Positions 1-5,317 of a DNA stretch of 5,317 nucleotides are shown one piece after another. The position numbers and the translations under genes were made by a program. The stretch comes from Acidobacteriota bacterium (GTDB lineage: Bacteria > Acidobacteriota > Vicinamibacteria > Vicinamibacterales > UBA823): positions 1 through 5,317 of the forward strand of contig PAWT01000046.1 in assembly GCA_002714165.1 (NCBI GenBank), written 5' to 3'. The notes beneath the pieces are model-generated. The model ran no database searches. It was not told the DNA's origin and saw nothing but the letters and a program-made list of their open reading frames with translations. Each line of letters begins with the position of its first letter. Positions within the stretch are counted from its first letter, which is position 1.

Positions 1-714
1 CTCTATCGCGCCGGTGGTATCACGTTAGTGGCCAAGAGACTCCTCGATGCCGGTTTGTTGCACCGAAATACGCTTACGGTGACTGGTAGAACGCTTGGGG
101 ATGAAGCGTCAGAGGTTCAAGAAACGCCAGGCCAGGAAGTGGTAAGGCCATTGGATAACCCACTCAAGCCTACCGGGGGGCTGGTCATATTGCGCGGGAA
201 TCTAGCTCCGGATGGCTGTGTCGTGAAAGTAGCTGGCTACACGACGGTTCACCACCGTGGTCCGGCCAAGGTTTTCGACAGTGAAGAGGCCGCATTTGAT
301 GCGGTTGGGCGGCGTGGAATTGTGGCCGGTGACGTGGTGGTAATTCGAAATGAGGGACCAAAGGGTGGGCCCGGGATGCGCGAAATGCTTGCCGTGACGG
401 CGGCCATTGTGGGTGCTGGGCTCGGCGACTCCGTTGCGCTACTCACCGACGGGCGATTTTCTGGTGCCACACGTGGTCTGATGGCTGGCCATGTCGCACC
501 TGAAGCTGTTGATGGTGGACCGATCGCAGCGATTCGAGATGGTGACATTGTTGTGTTTGATATTGAAAAACGCATGCTCAATGTGGAACTAAGTGACGAG
601 GAAATCGCGAAGCGAGCGCAGGCGTGGCAGCGACTGGCGCCACGCTACGCAACCGGTGTGATGGCAAAATATGCTCGGCTGGTTACTTCGGCTGCGACTG
701 GAGCGGTCACGTAA
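1..714 (+). CDS. ilvD: Dihydroxy-acid dehydratase, C-terminal part (partial at 5' end)
   Basis: This is the C-terminal 237 residues of a dihydroxy-acid dehydratase. The enzyme is a cytoplasmic Fe-S dehydratase that converts 2,3-dihydroxy-isovalerate and 2,3-dihydroxy-3-methylvalerate into the 2-oxo acids for valine, leucine and isoleucine. The frame is open from base 1, so the GTG at 28 is an internal valine, not a start. Visible family signatures are [17 protein letters not shown] near the left edge, [22 protein letters not shown] (349-387) and [20 protein letters not shown] (448-507). The serine of RFSG (codon 460-462) corresponds to the catalytic base of the IlvD/Edd family. The Fe-S cysteines lie in the missing N-terminal part. 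The HVAPEA context and the ilv neighbours favour IlvD over phosphogluconate dehydratase (Edd) or sugar-acid dehydratases. The gene ends with TAA 47 nt before ilvB, consistent with cotranscription. Confidence 0.96.
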   Translation, partial: LYRAGGITLVAKRLLDAGLLHRNTLTVTGRTLGDEASEVQETPGQEVVRPLDNPLKPTGGLVILRGNLAPDGCVVKVAGYTTVHHRGPAKVFDSEEAAFDAVGRRGIVAGDVVVIRNEGPKGGPGMREMLAVTAAIVGAGLGDSVALLTDGRFSGATRGLMAGHVAPEAVDGGPIAAIRDGDIVVFDIEKRMLNVELSDEEIAKRAQAWQRLAPRYATGVMAKYARLVTSAATGAVT

Positions 715-731
715 TCTAGGCCAATTGAGCG

Positions 732-752
732 CGCTGGTGCTTAGTGCCAGTG
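732..752 (+). promoter_or_regulatory. Possible RNA hairpin next to the ilvB ribosome binding site
   Basis: Bases 732-740 can pair with 744-752 as RNA, giving nine pairs including three G-U wobbles around a three-base loop (UUA). The 3' arm takes in the first G of the ilvB Shine-Dalgarno site, so folding could modestly limit translation initiation. The wobble pairs make it weak and it may be chance. No conservation evidence is available here. Confidence 0.2.
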
Positions 753-756
753 GAGG
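752..756 (+). promoter_or_regulatory. Shine-Dalgarno site that fixes the ilvB start
   Basis: GGAGG lies 5 nt before the ATG at 762. It sits downstream of the alternative in-frame GTG at 744, which has no comparable site in front of it. This makes ATG 762 the preferred start, giving a protein beginning MKRTGAQILWEALG, the usual N-terminus of the large subunit. Confidence 0.85.
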
Positions 757-761
757 CAGTC

Positions 762-2471
762 ATGAAACGAACAGGTGCGCAAATTCTCTGGGAAGCTTTA
801 GGCCGTGAGGGTGTTTCGACCGTCTTTGGATACCCGGGCGGCGCCATTCTGCCTGCTTATGACGCGCTGCTCGAGTTTCCGGTGAAGCACGTGCTTGTTC
901 GTCACGAGCAGGGTGCGACACACATGGCCGACGGCTATGCGCGTGCGGGTGGTGGTGTCGGCGTGGCGGTTGCCACGTCTGGACCAGGGGCGACCAACAT
1001 GGTGACCGGTATCGCAACGGCGATGATGGATTCGTCGCCAATTGTCTGTATCACTGGACAGGTCGGCAGTAAGTTGATCGGCTCTGACGCGTTCCAAGAA
1101 ACTGATATCACGGGTGTGACGTTACCGATTACGAAACATAACTACTTAATTTCCAGGGCGCAGGACGTTGCTAGGACAGTCAAGGAAGCGTTTTACGTTG
1201 CAAAATCTGGCCGGCCTGGACCGGTATTGATCGATATTACGAAGGACGCCCAACAGGCGAGTTGTGAGGTTGAGTGGGACGACTCAGAGGTGAAGTTGCC
1301 AGGCTATCGTCCTGATTTACGTGCGACTCAAGAGGTCTACCAGCAGGCGATTGACCTGATCAACGAAGCCAAGCGTCCCATCATCCTTGCTGGTCACGGC
1401 ATCATACTGTCGGGTGCGATGGAAGTCGTGCGTAGTGTAGCCGAACATGCCAATATTCCGGTCGCAATGACGCTCCTGGGAATTGGCTCTCTACCAGCGC
1501 AGCATCCGTTGAACCTTGGCATGATGGGAATGCATGGCGAGGCGTGGGTGAACTCAGCAATTCAGGAAGCGGACCTATTACTAGGGTTTGGCATGCGGTT
1601 CGATGATCGGGTTACAGGCAATTTGGCAACTTATGCGCCGAACGCCAAGAAAATCCATATCGATATCGACCCAGCCGAATTTAATAAGAACGTCAAGGTT
1701 GACGTTGCCCTGGCTGGTGACCTGCGCAGCGTGCTTGAAGAAATGCTACCGCATATTTCGAAAGGTGACCGGTCGGCGTGGCTCGGGACGATCGACGAGA
1801 TGAAGGGTGATGTAGCGGTACGAGACATCCAGAACCTACCCGACAGTGGGCACCTCTACGCTGCGCATGTCATTAACGATCTCTGGCGAGTGACTGAGGG
1901 GAACGCCATTGTTGTGACCGACGTCGGTCAGCACCAAATGTGGGAGGCGCAGTACTACAAGCATGAACATCCGCGGACACTGATTACCTCAGGTGGGCTC
2001 GGCACGATGGGCTTCGCGTTGCCCGCGGCAGTCGGTGCAAAGTTCGCGTGTCCTGAGAAAGAGGTCTGGGCAGTCGTTGGCGATGGTGGCTTTCAGATGA
2101 CCCAGGCTGAACTGTCGACGATCGCGCAGGAGCAGCTGAAGGTGAATATAGCGATCATCAATAACGGTTATCTCGGTATGGTGCGGCAATGGCAGGAGTT
2201 CTTTTATGAGCGACGGTATGCTGCGACACCGCTGATTAATCCTGACTTCGTGAAGCTGGCCGAGGCCCACGGCCTGAACGGCATTGCGGTGACGGAGCGT
2301 GCTGGCGTTGTGCCTGGAGTCGAGGCCGCCCGCGAGCAGGCTGGCGCTGTGGTGCTCGACTTCAAGGTCGAACAAGAAGATTCGGTGTTTCCTATGGTGC
2401 CTGCTGGTGCTGATCTCGATGAAATGATCAGGCGACCGAGCCCAATCGTGGAGACTGCGGCGGACGCGTAG
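762..2471 (+). CDS. ilvB: Acetolactate synthase (AHAS), large catalytic subunit
   Basis: The 569-residue protein is the ThDP-, FAD- and Mg-dependent catalytic subunit of acetohydroxyacid synthase. It condenses two pyruvates to 2-acetolactate, or pyruvate with 2-oxobutyrate to 2-aceto-2-hydroxybutyrate. Length is normal for the family. The three-domain layout is visible. The N-terminal ThDP-pyrimidine domain (about 1-165) has YPGGAILP (24-31), the catalytic Glu49 in RHEQGATHMADGYARA, SGPGATN (73-79) and GSDAFQET. The central FAD-associated domain (about 190-325) has GMRFDDRVTGNL. The C-terminal ThDP-pyrophosphate domain has TDVGQHQMW, GGLGTMGFALPAA and the Mg/ThDP motif from G440-D441-G442 to N467-N468. 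Trp477 in VRQWQEFF matches the herbicide-site Trp574 of plant AHAS. The position matching plant Pro197 is Gly102. These features separate it from catabolic AlsS and other ThDP enzymes, as does the adjacent ilvN. Start ATG 762 is chosen over GTG 744 because of GGAGG at 752-756. Confidence 0.97.
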   Translation: MKRTGAQILWEALGREGVSTVFGYPGGAILPAYDALLEFPVKHVLVRHEQGATHMADGYARAGGGVGVAVATSGPGATNMVTGIATAMMDSSPIVCITGQVGSKLIGSDAFQETDITGVTLPITKHNYLISRAQDVARTVKEAFYVAKSGRPGPVLIDITKDAQQASCEVEWDDSEVKLPGYRPDLRATQEVYQQAIDLINEAKRPIILAGHGIILSGAMEVVRSVAEHANIPVAMTLLGIGSLPAQHPLNLGMMGMHGEAWVNSAIQEADLLLGFGMRFDDRVTGNLATYAPNAKKIHIDIDPAEFNKNVKVDVALAGDLRSVLEEMLPHISKGDRSAWLGTIDEMKGDVAVRDIQNLPDSGHLYAAHVINDLWRVTEGNAIVVTDVGQHQMWEAQYYKHEHPRTLITSGGLGTMGFALPAAVGAKFACPEKEVWAVVGDGGFQMTQAELSTIAQEQLKVNIAIINNGYLGMVRQWQEFFYERRYAATPLINPDFVKLAEAHGLNGIAVTERAGVVPGVEAAREQAGAVVLDFKVEQEDSVFPMVPAGADLDEMIRRPSPIVETAADA

Positions 2472-2521
2472 GGGAATAAGCAGTGTCTTGGTCAACCTTC
2501 TAGCGATGCTCACCTAAGGAC

Positions 2522-2525
2522 AGGA
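2522..2525 (+). promoter_or_regulatory. Shine-Dalgarno site of ilvN
   Basis: AGGA lies 9 nt before the ATG at 2535, within the purine-rich AGGAAAG. A second AAGGA at 2516-2520 is probably too far (14 nt) to be the main site. No alternative in-frame start lies in the bases just upstream, so ATG 2535 is well supported. The 63-nt ilvB-ilvN gap excludes translational coupling by overlap. Confidence 0.6.
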
Positions 2526-2534
2526 AAGACAGTT

Positions 2535-3101
2535 ATGCGCCATACGTTCGCCGTCTACGTCGAAGACCTCCCCGGAGTACTAAATCGGGTCGCTTCACTC
2601 TTCCGGCGCCGTGCGTTCAACATCGAATCGCTTACGGTTGGCCATACTGAAACTGCTGGAGTGTCGCGGATGACCATTGTTGTCGACACGGACGAACATG
2701 GTGCGCGACGCCTTGAGGCGAACCTCTATAAATTAGTGAATGTACTGCGAGTCGACGACATCACGCTGCGACCGTCGGTGGAACGGGACTTGGCGATGAT
2801 CAAAGTATCGGCCACGCCTGAGACGCGCACGCACATCATGCAGCTCGTGGACGTTTTTCGCGCTCGGGTGATAGATGTTGCGCCGGATTCGGTAATCATT
2901 GAGACAACGGGCACTGAGGACAAGATAGATGGCTTGGTCGAGGTGCTCAAGCAGTATGGCGTCATCGAAATGGTGCGCACTGGATGTGTGGCCATGGCGC
3001 GCGGGCCGAGACTCGGAGGGTTGGGTGATGTAGCCGAGCGCGCGAGTGGGTCGGGAGACGAAACGTCAACCGACGACAATAACGTTTCGTATTCGGTGTA
3101 A
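2535..3101 (+). CDS. ilvN: Acetolactate synthase, small regulatory subunit
   Basis: The 188-residue protein is the regulatory subunit (IlvN/IlvH type) that activates IlvB and confers valine feedback inhibition. The N-terminal ACT domain (about 1-75) has EDLPGVLNRVASLFRRR and FNIESLTVG, followed by SRMTIVV and KLVNVLRVDDI. The C-terminal small-subunit domain (about 82-157) has VERDLAMIKV, FRARVIDVAPDSVIIE and ends in MVRTGCVAMARG. Aligned to E. coli IlvH, Gly14 and Asn29 of the valine site are kept, while Asn11 is Asp11 and Ser17 is Asn17. After residue 157, where most homologues end or nearly end, there are about 31 extra residues rich in Gly, Ser, Asp and Glu, probably disordered. The gene follows ilvB by 63 nt and precedes ilvC by 43 nt, as expected for a cotranscribed holoenzyme subunit. 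Confidence 0.96.
   Translation: MRHTFAVYVEDLPGVLNRVASLFRRRAFNIESLTVGHTETAGVSRMTIVVDTDEHGARRLEANLYKLVNVLRVDDITLRPSVERDLAMIKVSATPETRTHIMQLVDVFRARVIDVAPDSVIIETTGTEDKIDGLVEVLKQYGVIEMVRTGCVAMARGPRLGGLGDVAERASGSGDETSTDDNNVSYSV
3058..3090 (+). repeat. 9-bp perfect inverted repeat in the 3' end of ilvN
   Basis: ACGAAACGT (3058-3066) and ACGTTTCGT (3082-3090) are exact reverse complements separated by 15 nt. They lie inside the codons for the unusual IlvN tail. As RNA they could form a stem just before the ilvN stop codon and the U-rich stretch ahead of ilvC. The U-tract starts more than 20 nt after the stem, so this is not a standard intrinsic terminator. A role in ilvN-ilvC mRNA stability or partial attenuation is only conjecture. 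Confidence 0.45.
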
Positions 3102-3108
3102 TTACGGT

Positions 3109-3129
3109 TCATTTAATTTTTCATTTTTT
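3109..3129 (+). promoter_or_regulatory. U-rich leader segment upstream of the ilvC ribosome binding site
   Basis: This 21-base segment is almost entirely A and T, including runs of five (3117-3121) and six (3124-3129) T, in an otherwise GC-rich window. It lies immediately upstream of the ilvC Shine-Dalgarno site. In other bacteria such U-rich segments can bind ribosomal protein S1 and raise translation, which would suit a highly expressed KARI. It could instead be the tail of a weak terminator. Function is inferred, not shown. Confidence 0.3.
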
Positions 3130-3131
3130 GT

Positions 3132-3135
3132 GAGG
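3132..3135 (+). promoter_or_regulatory. Shine-Dalgarno site of ilvC
   Basis: GAGG, within TGAGG, is 9 nt before the ATG at 3145. The resulting N-terminus [11 protein letters not shown] is typical of class I ketol-acid reductoisomerase, which supports this start. Confidence 0.65.
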
Positions 3136-3144
3136 CGTTGACGA

Positions 3145-4158
3145 ATGGCAAAGATTTACTACGACAATTCTGCGGATATAGGACTGATTCAAGCGAGGAA
3201 AGTAGCAATAATCGGCTACGGATCACAGGGGCATGCGCACGCACTGAACCTGAAGGATAGTGGGGTTAGCGTAAAGGTAGGGCTCCATGAAGGTAGCAAG
3301 TCGCGGGCGAAAGCTGAAGAAGCGGGCGTGGAGGTCACATCGGTAGCTGAAGCAGCGAAGTGGGCTGACGTGGTCATGATTCTGGCACCGGATACCTCCC
3401 AACCGAGGATTTATCAGGACTCCATTGCTCCGCATCTGACCGCTGGTAAGACGCTTATGTTTGGCCACGGTTTCAACATTCGTTTTAAGACGATTGCTCC
3501 TCCGGCCGATGTTGACGTTTCAATGATTGCCCCGAAGGCTCCTGGGCATCGAGTGCGGGAGGTCTATCTGGAAGGTGGTGGGACACCGGCACTATTAGCG
3601 GTTGAGCAAGATGCCACAGGTGACGCGAAAGCGCTAGCCTTGGCCTATGCAAAAGGGCTGGGTGTGACCCGTGCGGGTGTCATCGAGACAACCTTTAAGG
3701 AGGAAACGGAGACTGACCTGTTCGGTGAGCAGGCGGTGCTGTGTGGCGGAGTGAGTGCGCTCGTCAAAGCGGCGTTTGGAACGCTAGTCGAGGCGGGTTA
3801 CCAACCGGAAATTGCCTACTTCGAGTGCATGCATGAGTTGAAGCTGATTGTTGATTTGATGTACCGCGGTGGCCTGAATTACATGCGTTACTCGGTTAGC
3901 GATACGGCTGAGCACGGTGACTATACAGGCGGTCCCCGCGTAGTCACTGATGCAACTCGAGAAGCGATGCGTAAAATGTTAGCCGAGATCCAAGATGGTA
4001 CCTATGCTAAGAACTGGATCACGGAAGACGCGAACGGTCGCCCATGGTTCAATGAGGTTCGTACGCAAGAGCAGACCCAGCAGATCGAGGAGGTGGGCGA
4101 TGCTCTGCGAAAGATGATGCCCTTTCTTGACGCTGTGACCATTGCCCCAGGGAAATAA
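3145..4158 (+). CDS. ilvC: Ketol-acid reductoisomerase, class I
   Basis: The 337-residue enzyme isomerises and reduces acetolactate or acetohydroxybutyrate to the dihydroxy acids used by IlvD, with Mg and NAD(P)H. Its length is that of the class I (short) form, not the roughly 490-residue enterobacterial class II form. The N-terminal Rossmann domain shows G24-Y-G26-SQG29 and the cofactor loop [16 protein letters not shown] (46-61). The loop keeps Ser51 and Ser53, which in the family contact the NADPH phosphate, but has His48 where Arg is common. Catalytic residues visible are His108 (FGHGFN), Lys131 (APKAPGH), Asp191 and Glu195 (TETDLFGEQ), Glu227 and Glu231 (ECMHELKLI) and Ser252 (YSVSDTAE). 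The knotted helical C-terminal domain is complete to VTIAPGK. It starts 43 nt after ilvN and is the last ilv gene visible. NADPH preference is inferred from the loop serines and is less certain because of His48. Confidence 0.98.
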   Translation: MAKIYYDNSADIGLIQARKVAIIGYGSQGHAHALNLKDSGVSVKVGLHEGSKSRAKAEEAGVEVTSVAEAAKWADVVMILAPDTSQPRIYQDSIAPHLTAGKTLMFGHGFNIRFKTIAPPADVDVSMIAPKAPGHRVREVYLEGGGTPALLAVEQDATGDAKALALAYAKGLGVTRAGVIETTFKEETETDLFGEQAVLCGGVSALVKAAFGTLVEAGYQPEIAYFECMHELKLIVDLMYRGGLNYMRYSVSDTAEHGDYTGGPRVVTDATREAMRKMLAEIQDGTYAKNWITEDANGRPWFNEVRTQEQTQQIEEVGDALRKMMPFLDAVTIAPGK

Positions 4159-4196
4159 GAAATCTCCACTCCAACGGCTATCGCTCAAACCGTGCC

Positions 4197-4212
4197 CCAA
4201 GACTGAACTTGG
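4197..4212 (+). repeat. Short inverted repeat overlapping the amidohydrolase promoter
   Basis: CCAAG (4197-4201) and CTTGG (4208-4212) are perfect reverse complements around six bases, directly abutting the TATGAT hexamer. It could be a small operator half-site pair or chance. There is no T-tract behind it, so it is not an intrinsic terminator for ilvC. A 5-bp repeat is expected often by chance. Confidence 0.15.
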
Positions 4213-4218
4213 TATGAT
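4210..4218 (+). promoter_or_regulatory. Putative extended -10 promoter for the amidohydrolase, giving a near-leaderless mRNA
   Basis: TGGTATGAT matches the extended -10 form TGnTATAAT with one mismatch. No good -35 box is present about 17 nt upstream, which extended -10 promoters can tolerate. Transcription would start about 6-8 nt after the hexamer, near 4224-4226, directly at the ATG at 4227. There is also no proper Shine-Dalgarno site before that ATG: the only purine run, AGG at 4222-4224, is 2 nt away. The two observations together fit leaderless initiation. This is inference from motif and spacing. Confidence 0.45.
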
Positions 4219-4226
4219 GGCAGGCC

Positions 4227-5317
4227 ATGAGGAACTGTTGTTTCCGTTGGTCAGCAGTCTTGATCCTGGCGGTCGTCACTGCCTACGCAGGCGGTCGTGT
4301 TGTAACCGCCCAAGACTCGCCTTTTGATCTCCTAATTATCAACGGCCGAATCATGGACGGCACGGGTAACCCGTGGCGTCGAGCCGATATCGGAGTTCGT
4401 AATGGTCGGATAGCAGCCATTGGGGTGTTGGGCGAAGCCAGGGCCGAACGCCGGATCGATGCCGGTGGTCAGCTGGTGACCCCAGGATTTATTGATGTTC
4501 ACTCACATGCCGGCGAAGGCTTGGCGCGTGAGGGACTCGGTCAGGGGAAGCCGTTGCTGGCGCAAGGGATCACCACCATTGTCGCAAATCCTGACGGTGG
4601 GGGACCAGTTGATCTAGACCAACAACGCCAGTTGTTGGAGTCAAATGGTCTTGGTTTAAACGTCGCACTCTTGATCGGCCATGCTGCGGTGCGGCGTGAT
4701 GTGCTCGCAATGGCTGACCGCACACCGACCGAAGAGGAAATGGTCGAGATGCAACGGCTCGTGCGTCGCGGTATGGAGGCCGGCGCTTACGGGCTCTCCA
4801 GTGGACTGTTCTACGCGCCGGGCAGCTATGCGACAACAGAGGAGATTGTTGCACTCGGGTCAGTCGTAGCCGAATTCGGGGGACTTTATACGAGTCACAT
4901 TCGTGACGAGTCCAACTATACGGTCGGTCTAGTTGCCGCGGTGAATGAGGTGATTGAGATTGCTGAAGCAAACGGCATGCTCGGTATTGTTAGCCATATG
5001 AAGGCACTAGGGCCTGATAACTGGGGACTTTCAGTTGCTGCGACGACTCGGCTCGATGAGGCGCGGCGGCGCGGAGTTGAAGTGTATGCCGATCAGTATC
5101 CGTATGAAGCGTCGTCCACGGGTCTGTCGGCAGCGCTCCTACCGCGTTGGGCACAAGCGGGTGGTCCAGATCAGCTTAGACGACGACTAGCCGATTCGGA
5201 GACTCGGATACGTGTTGTTAGGGCAATGCGTGACAACCTTCGGCGTCGTGGTGGTGCTGAGGCGATCGTTGTCGCCTTCTACCAGGCCGATCCTCGGCTA
5301 GAGGGGAAGACGCTCTT
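4227..5317 (+). CDS. Exported amidohydrolase, N-acyl-D-amino-acid deacylase-like (partial at 3' end)
   Basis: At least 363 residues are present and the frame is still open at the right edge. The family (D-aminoacylase/amidohydrolase 3) hydrolyses N-acyl-D-amino acids and related amides with zinc in a TIM barrel. Residues 1-28 look like a Sec signal peptide: Arg2 and Arg7, a hydrophobic stretch about 9-21, and VTA before Gln29. No lipobox is seen, so a periplasmic or secreted enzyme is likely. The beta-sandwich start is FDLLIINGRIMDGTGNP (32-48). The barrel has PGFIDVHSH with metal ligands His92 and His94, then GITTIVANPDGGG, GLSSGLFYAPGSYA (189-202), YTSHIRDE with His224, SHMKALG with His257, and DQYPYEASSTGL from Asp289. 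His224 and His257 match the zinc histidines of D-aminoacylase, but Asp123 replaces its metal-binding Cys. The later catalytic Asp lies outside the window. Exact substrate is unknown; dipeptide or hydantoin-type substrates are possible. It starts 68 nt after ilvC and is probably separately transcribed. Confidence 0.88.
   Translation, partial: MRNCCFRWSAVLILAVVTAYAGGRVVTAQDSPFDLLIINGRIMDGTGNPWRRADIGVRNGRIAAIGVLGEARAERRIDAGGQLVTPGFIDVHSHAGEGLAREGLGQGKPLLAQGITTIVANPDGGGPVDLDQQRQLLESNGLGLNVALLIGHAAVRRDVLAMADRTPTEEEMVEMQRLVRRGMEAGAYGLSSGLFYAPGSYATTEEIVALGSVVAEFGGLYTSHIRDESNYTVGLVAAVNEVIEIAEANGMLGIVSHMKALGPDNWGLSVAATTRLDEARRRGVEVYADQYPYEASSTGLSAALLPRWAQAGGPDQLRRRLADSETRIRVVRAMRDNLRRRGGAEAIVVAFYQADPRLEGKTL

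Noticed and set aside
28..30. GTG as the start of a short ilvD-like gene
   Set aside because: The frame is open and matches IlvD from base 1, so the gene simply continues past the left edge of the window.
1989..2513. 174-codon antisense open frame opposite the ilvB 3' end
   Set aside because: It lies almost wholly opposite conserved ilvB codons, has no family signature, and looks like a by-product of codon bias. The other antisense frames opposite ilvD, ilvB, ilvN, ilvC and the amidohydrolase were set aside for the same reason.
3058..3129. Intrinsic terminator between ilvN and ilvC
   Set aside because: The stem is not GC-rich, its loop is 15 nt, and the T-run begins over 20 nt after it rather than immediately, so it does not meet the usual terminator form.
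4174..4193. Hairpin after ilvC as a terminator (ACGG with CCGT)
   Set aside because: Only four pairs with a 12-base loop and no following T-run. No convincing terminator is visible between ilvC and the amidohydrolase.
4142..4327. Open frame of 61 codons spanning the ilvC end and the start of the amidohydrolase
   Set aside because: It overlaps the last ilvC codons and the signal peptide region in another frame, has no recognisable motif, and has no ribosome site of its own that is separate from coding sequence.
1..5317. A novel defence, mobile or other undescribed multi-gene system
   Set aside because: All space is taken by a standard ilv cluster and one recognisable amidohydrolase, with short gaps and no repeats, transposase, toxin-antitoxin, or unassigned gene cassette.

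Overview
The window is a stretch of bacterial chromosome with every gene on the + strand. It carries a compact branched-chain amino acid biosynthesis cluster in the order ilvD-ilvB-ilvN-ilvC, followed by the 5' part of an exported metal-dependent amidohydrolase. Base composition is moderately GC-rich. The genes look vertically inherited and functional: I see no frameshifts, insertion sequences, tRNAs, CRISPR arrays or phage genes. The organism cannot be named from sequence alone. The class I (about 337 aa) KARI excludes an enterobacterial-type class II ilvC. The ilvD-B-N-C order beside an exported D-aminoacylase-like amidohydrolase suggests an environmental Gram-negative bacterium, possibly Acidobacteriota; this is a low-confidence inference.

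Layout: 1-714 is the C-terminal part of dihydroxy-acid dehydratase (ilvD), cut by the left edge. 762-2471 is the acetolactate synthase catalytic subunit (ilvB), whose start is set by a GGAGG Shine-Dalgarno site. 2535-3101 is the acetolactate synthase regulatory subunit (ilvN), with an unusual polar C-terminal tail. 3145-4158 is ketol-acid reductoisomerase (ilvC). 4227-5317 is an amidohydrolase of the N-acyl-D-amino-acid deacylase type with a signal peptide, cut by the right edge. Intergenic gaps are only 43-68 nt, and none approaches 300 nt.

The first four genes encode three consecutive steps shared by valine and isoleucine synthesis. IlvB/IlvN condense pyruvate with pyruvate or 2-oxobutyrate, IlvC isomerises and reduces the acetohydroxy acid, and IlvD dehydrates the dihydroxy acid to the 2-oxo acid. 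The transaminase (ilvE) and leucine genes are not visible. Spacing and shared orientation suggest one transcript. The amidohydrolase is not part of this pathway and appears to have its own extended -10 promoter, placed so close to its ATG that the mRNA would be essentially leaderless.

I found no convincing new multi-gene system. The points worth a second look are the probable leaderless promoter at 4210-4218, an Asp where the D-aminoacylase family has its metal-binding Cys, the IlvN tail with an overlapping 9-bp inverted repeat, and natural substitutions at well-studied positions in IlvB and IlvC.
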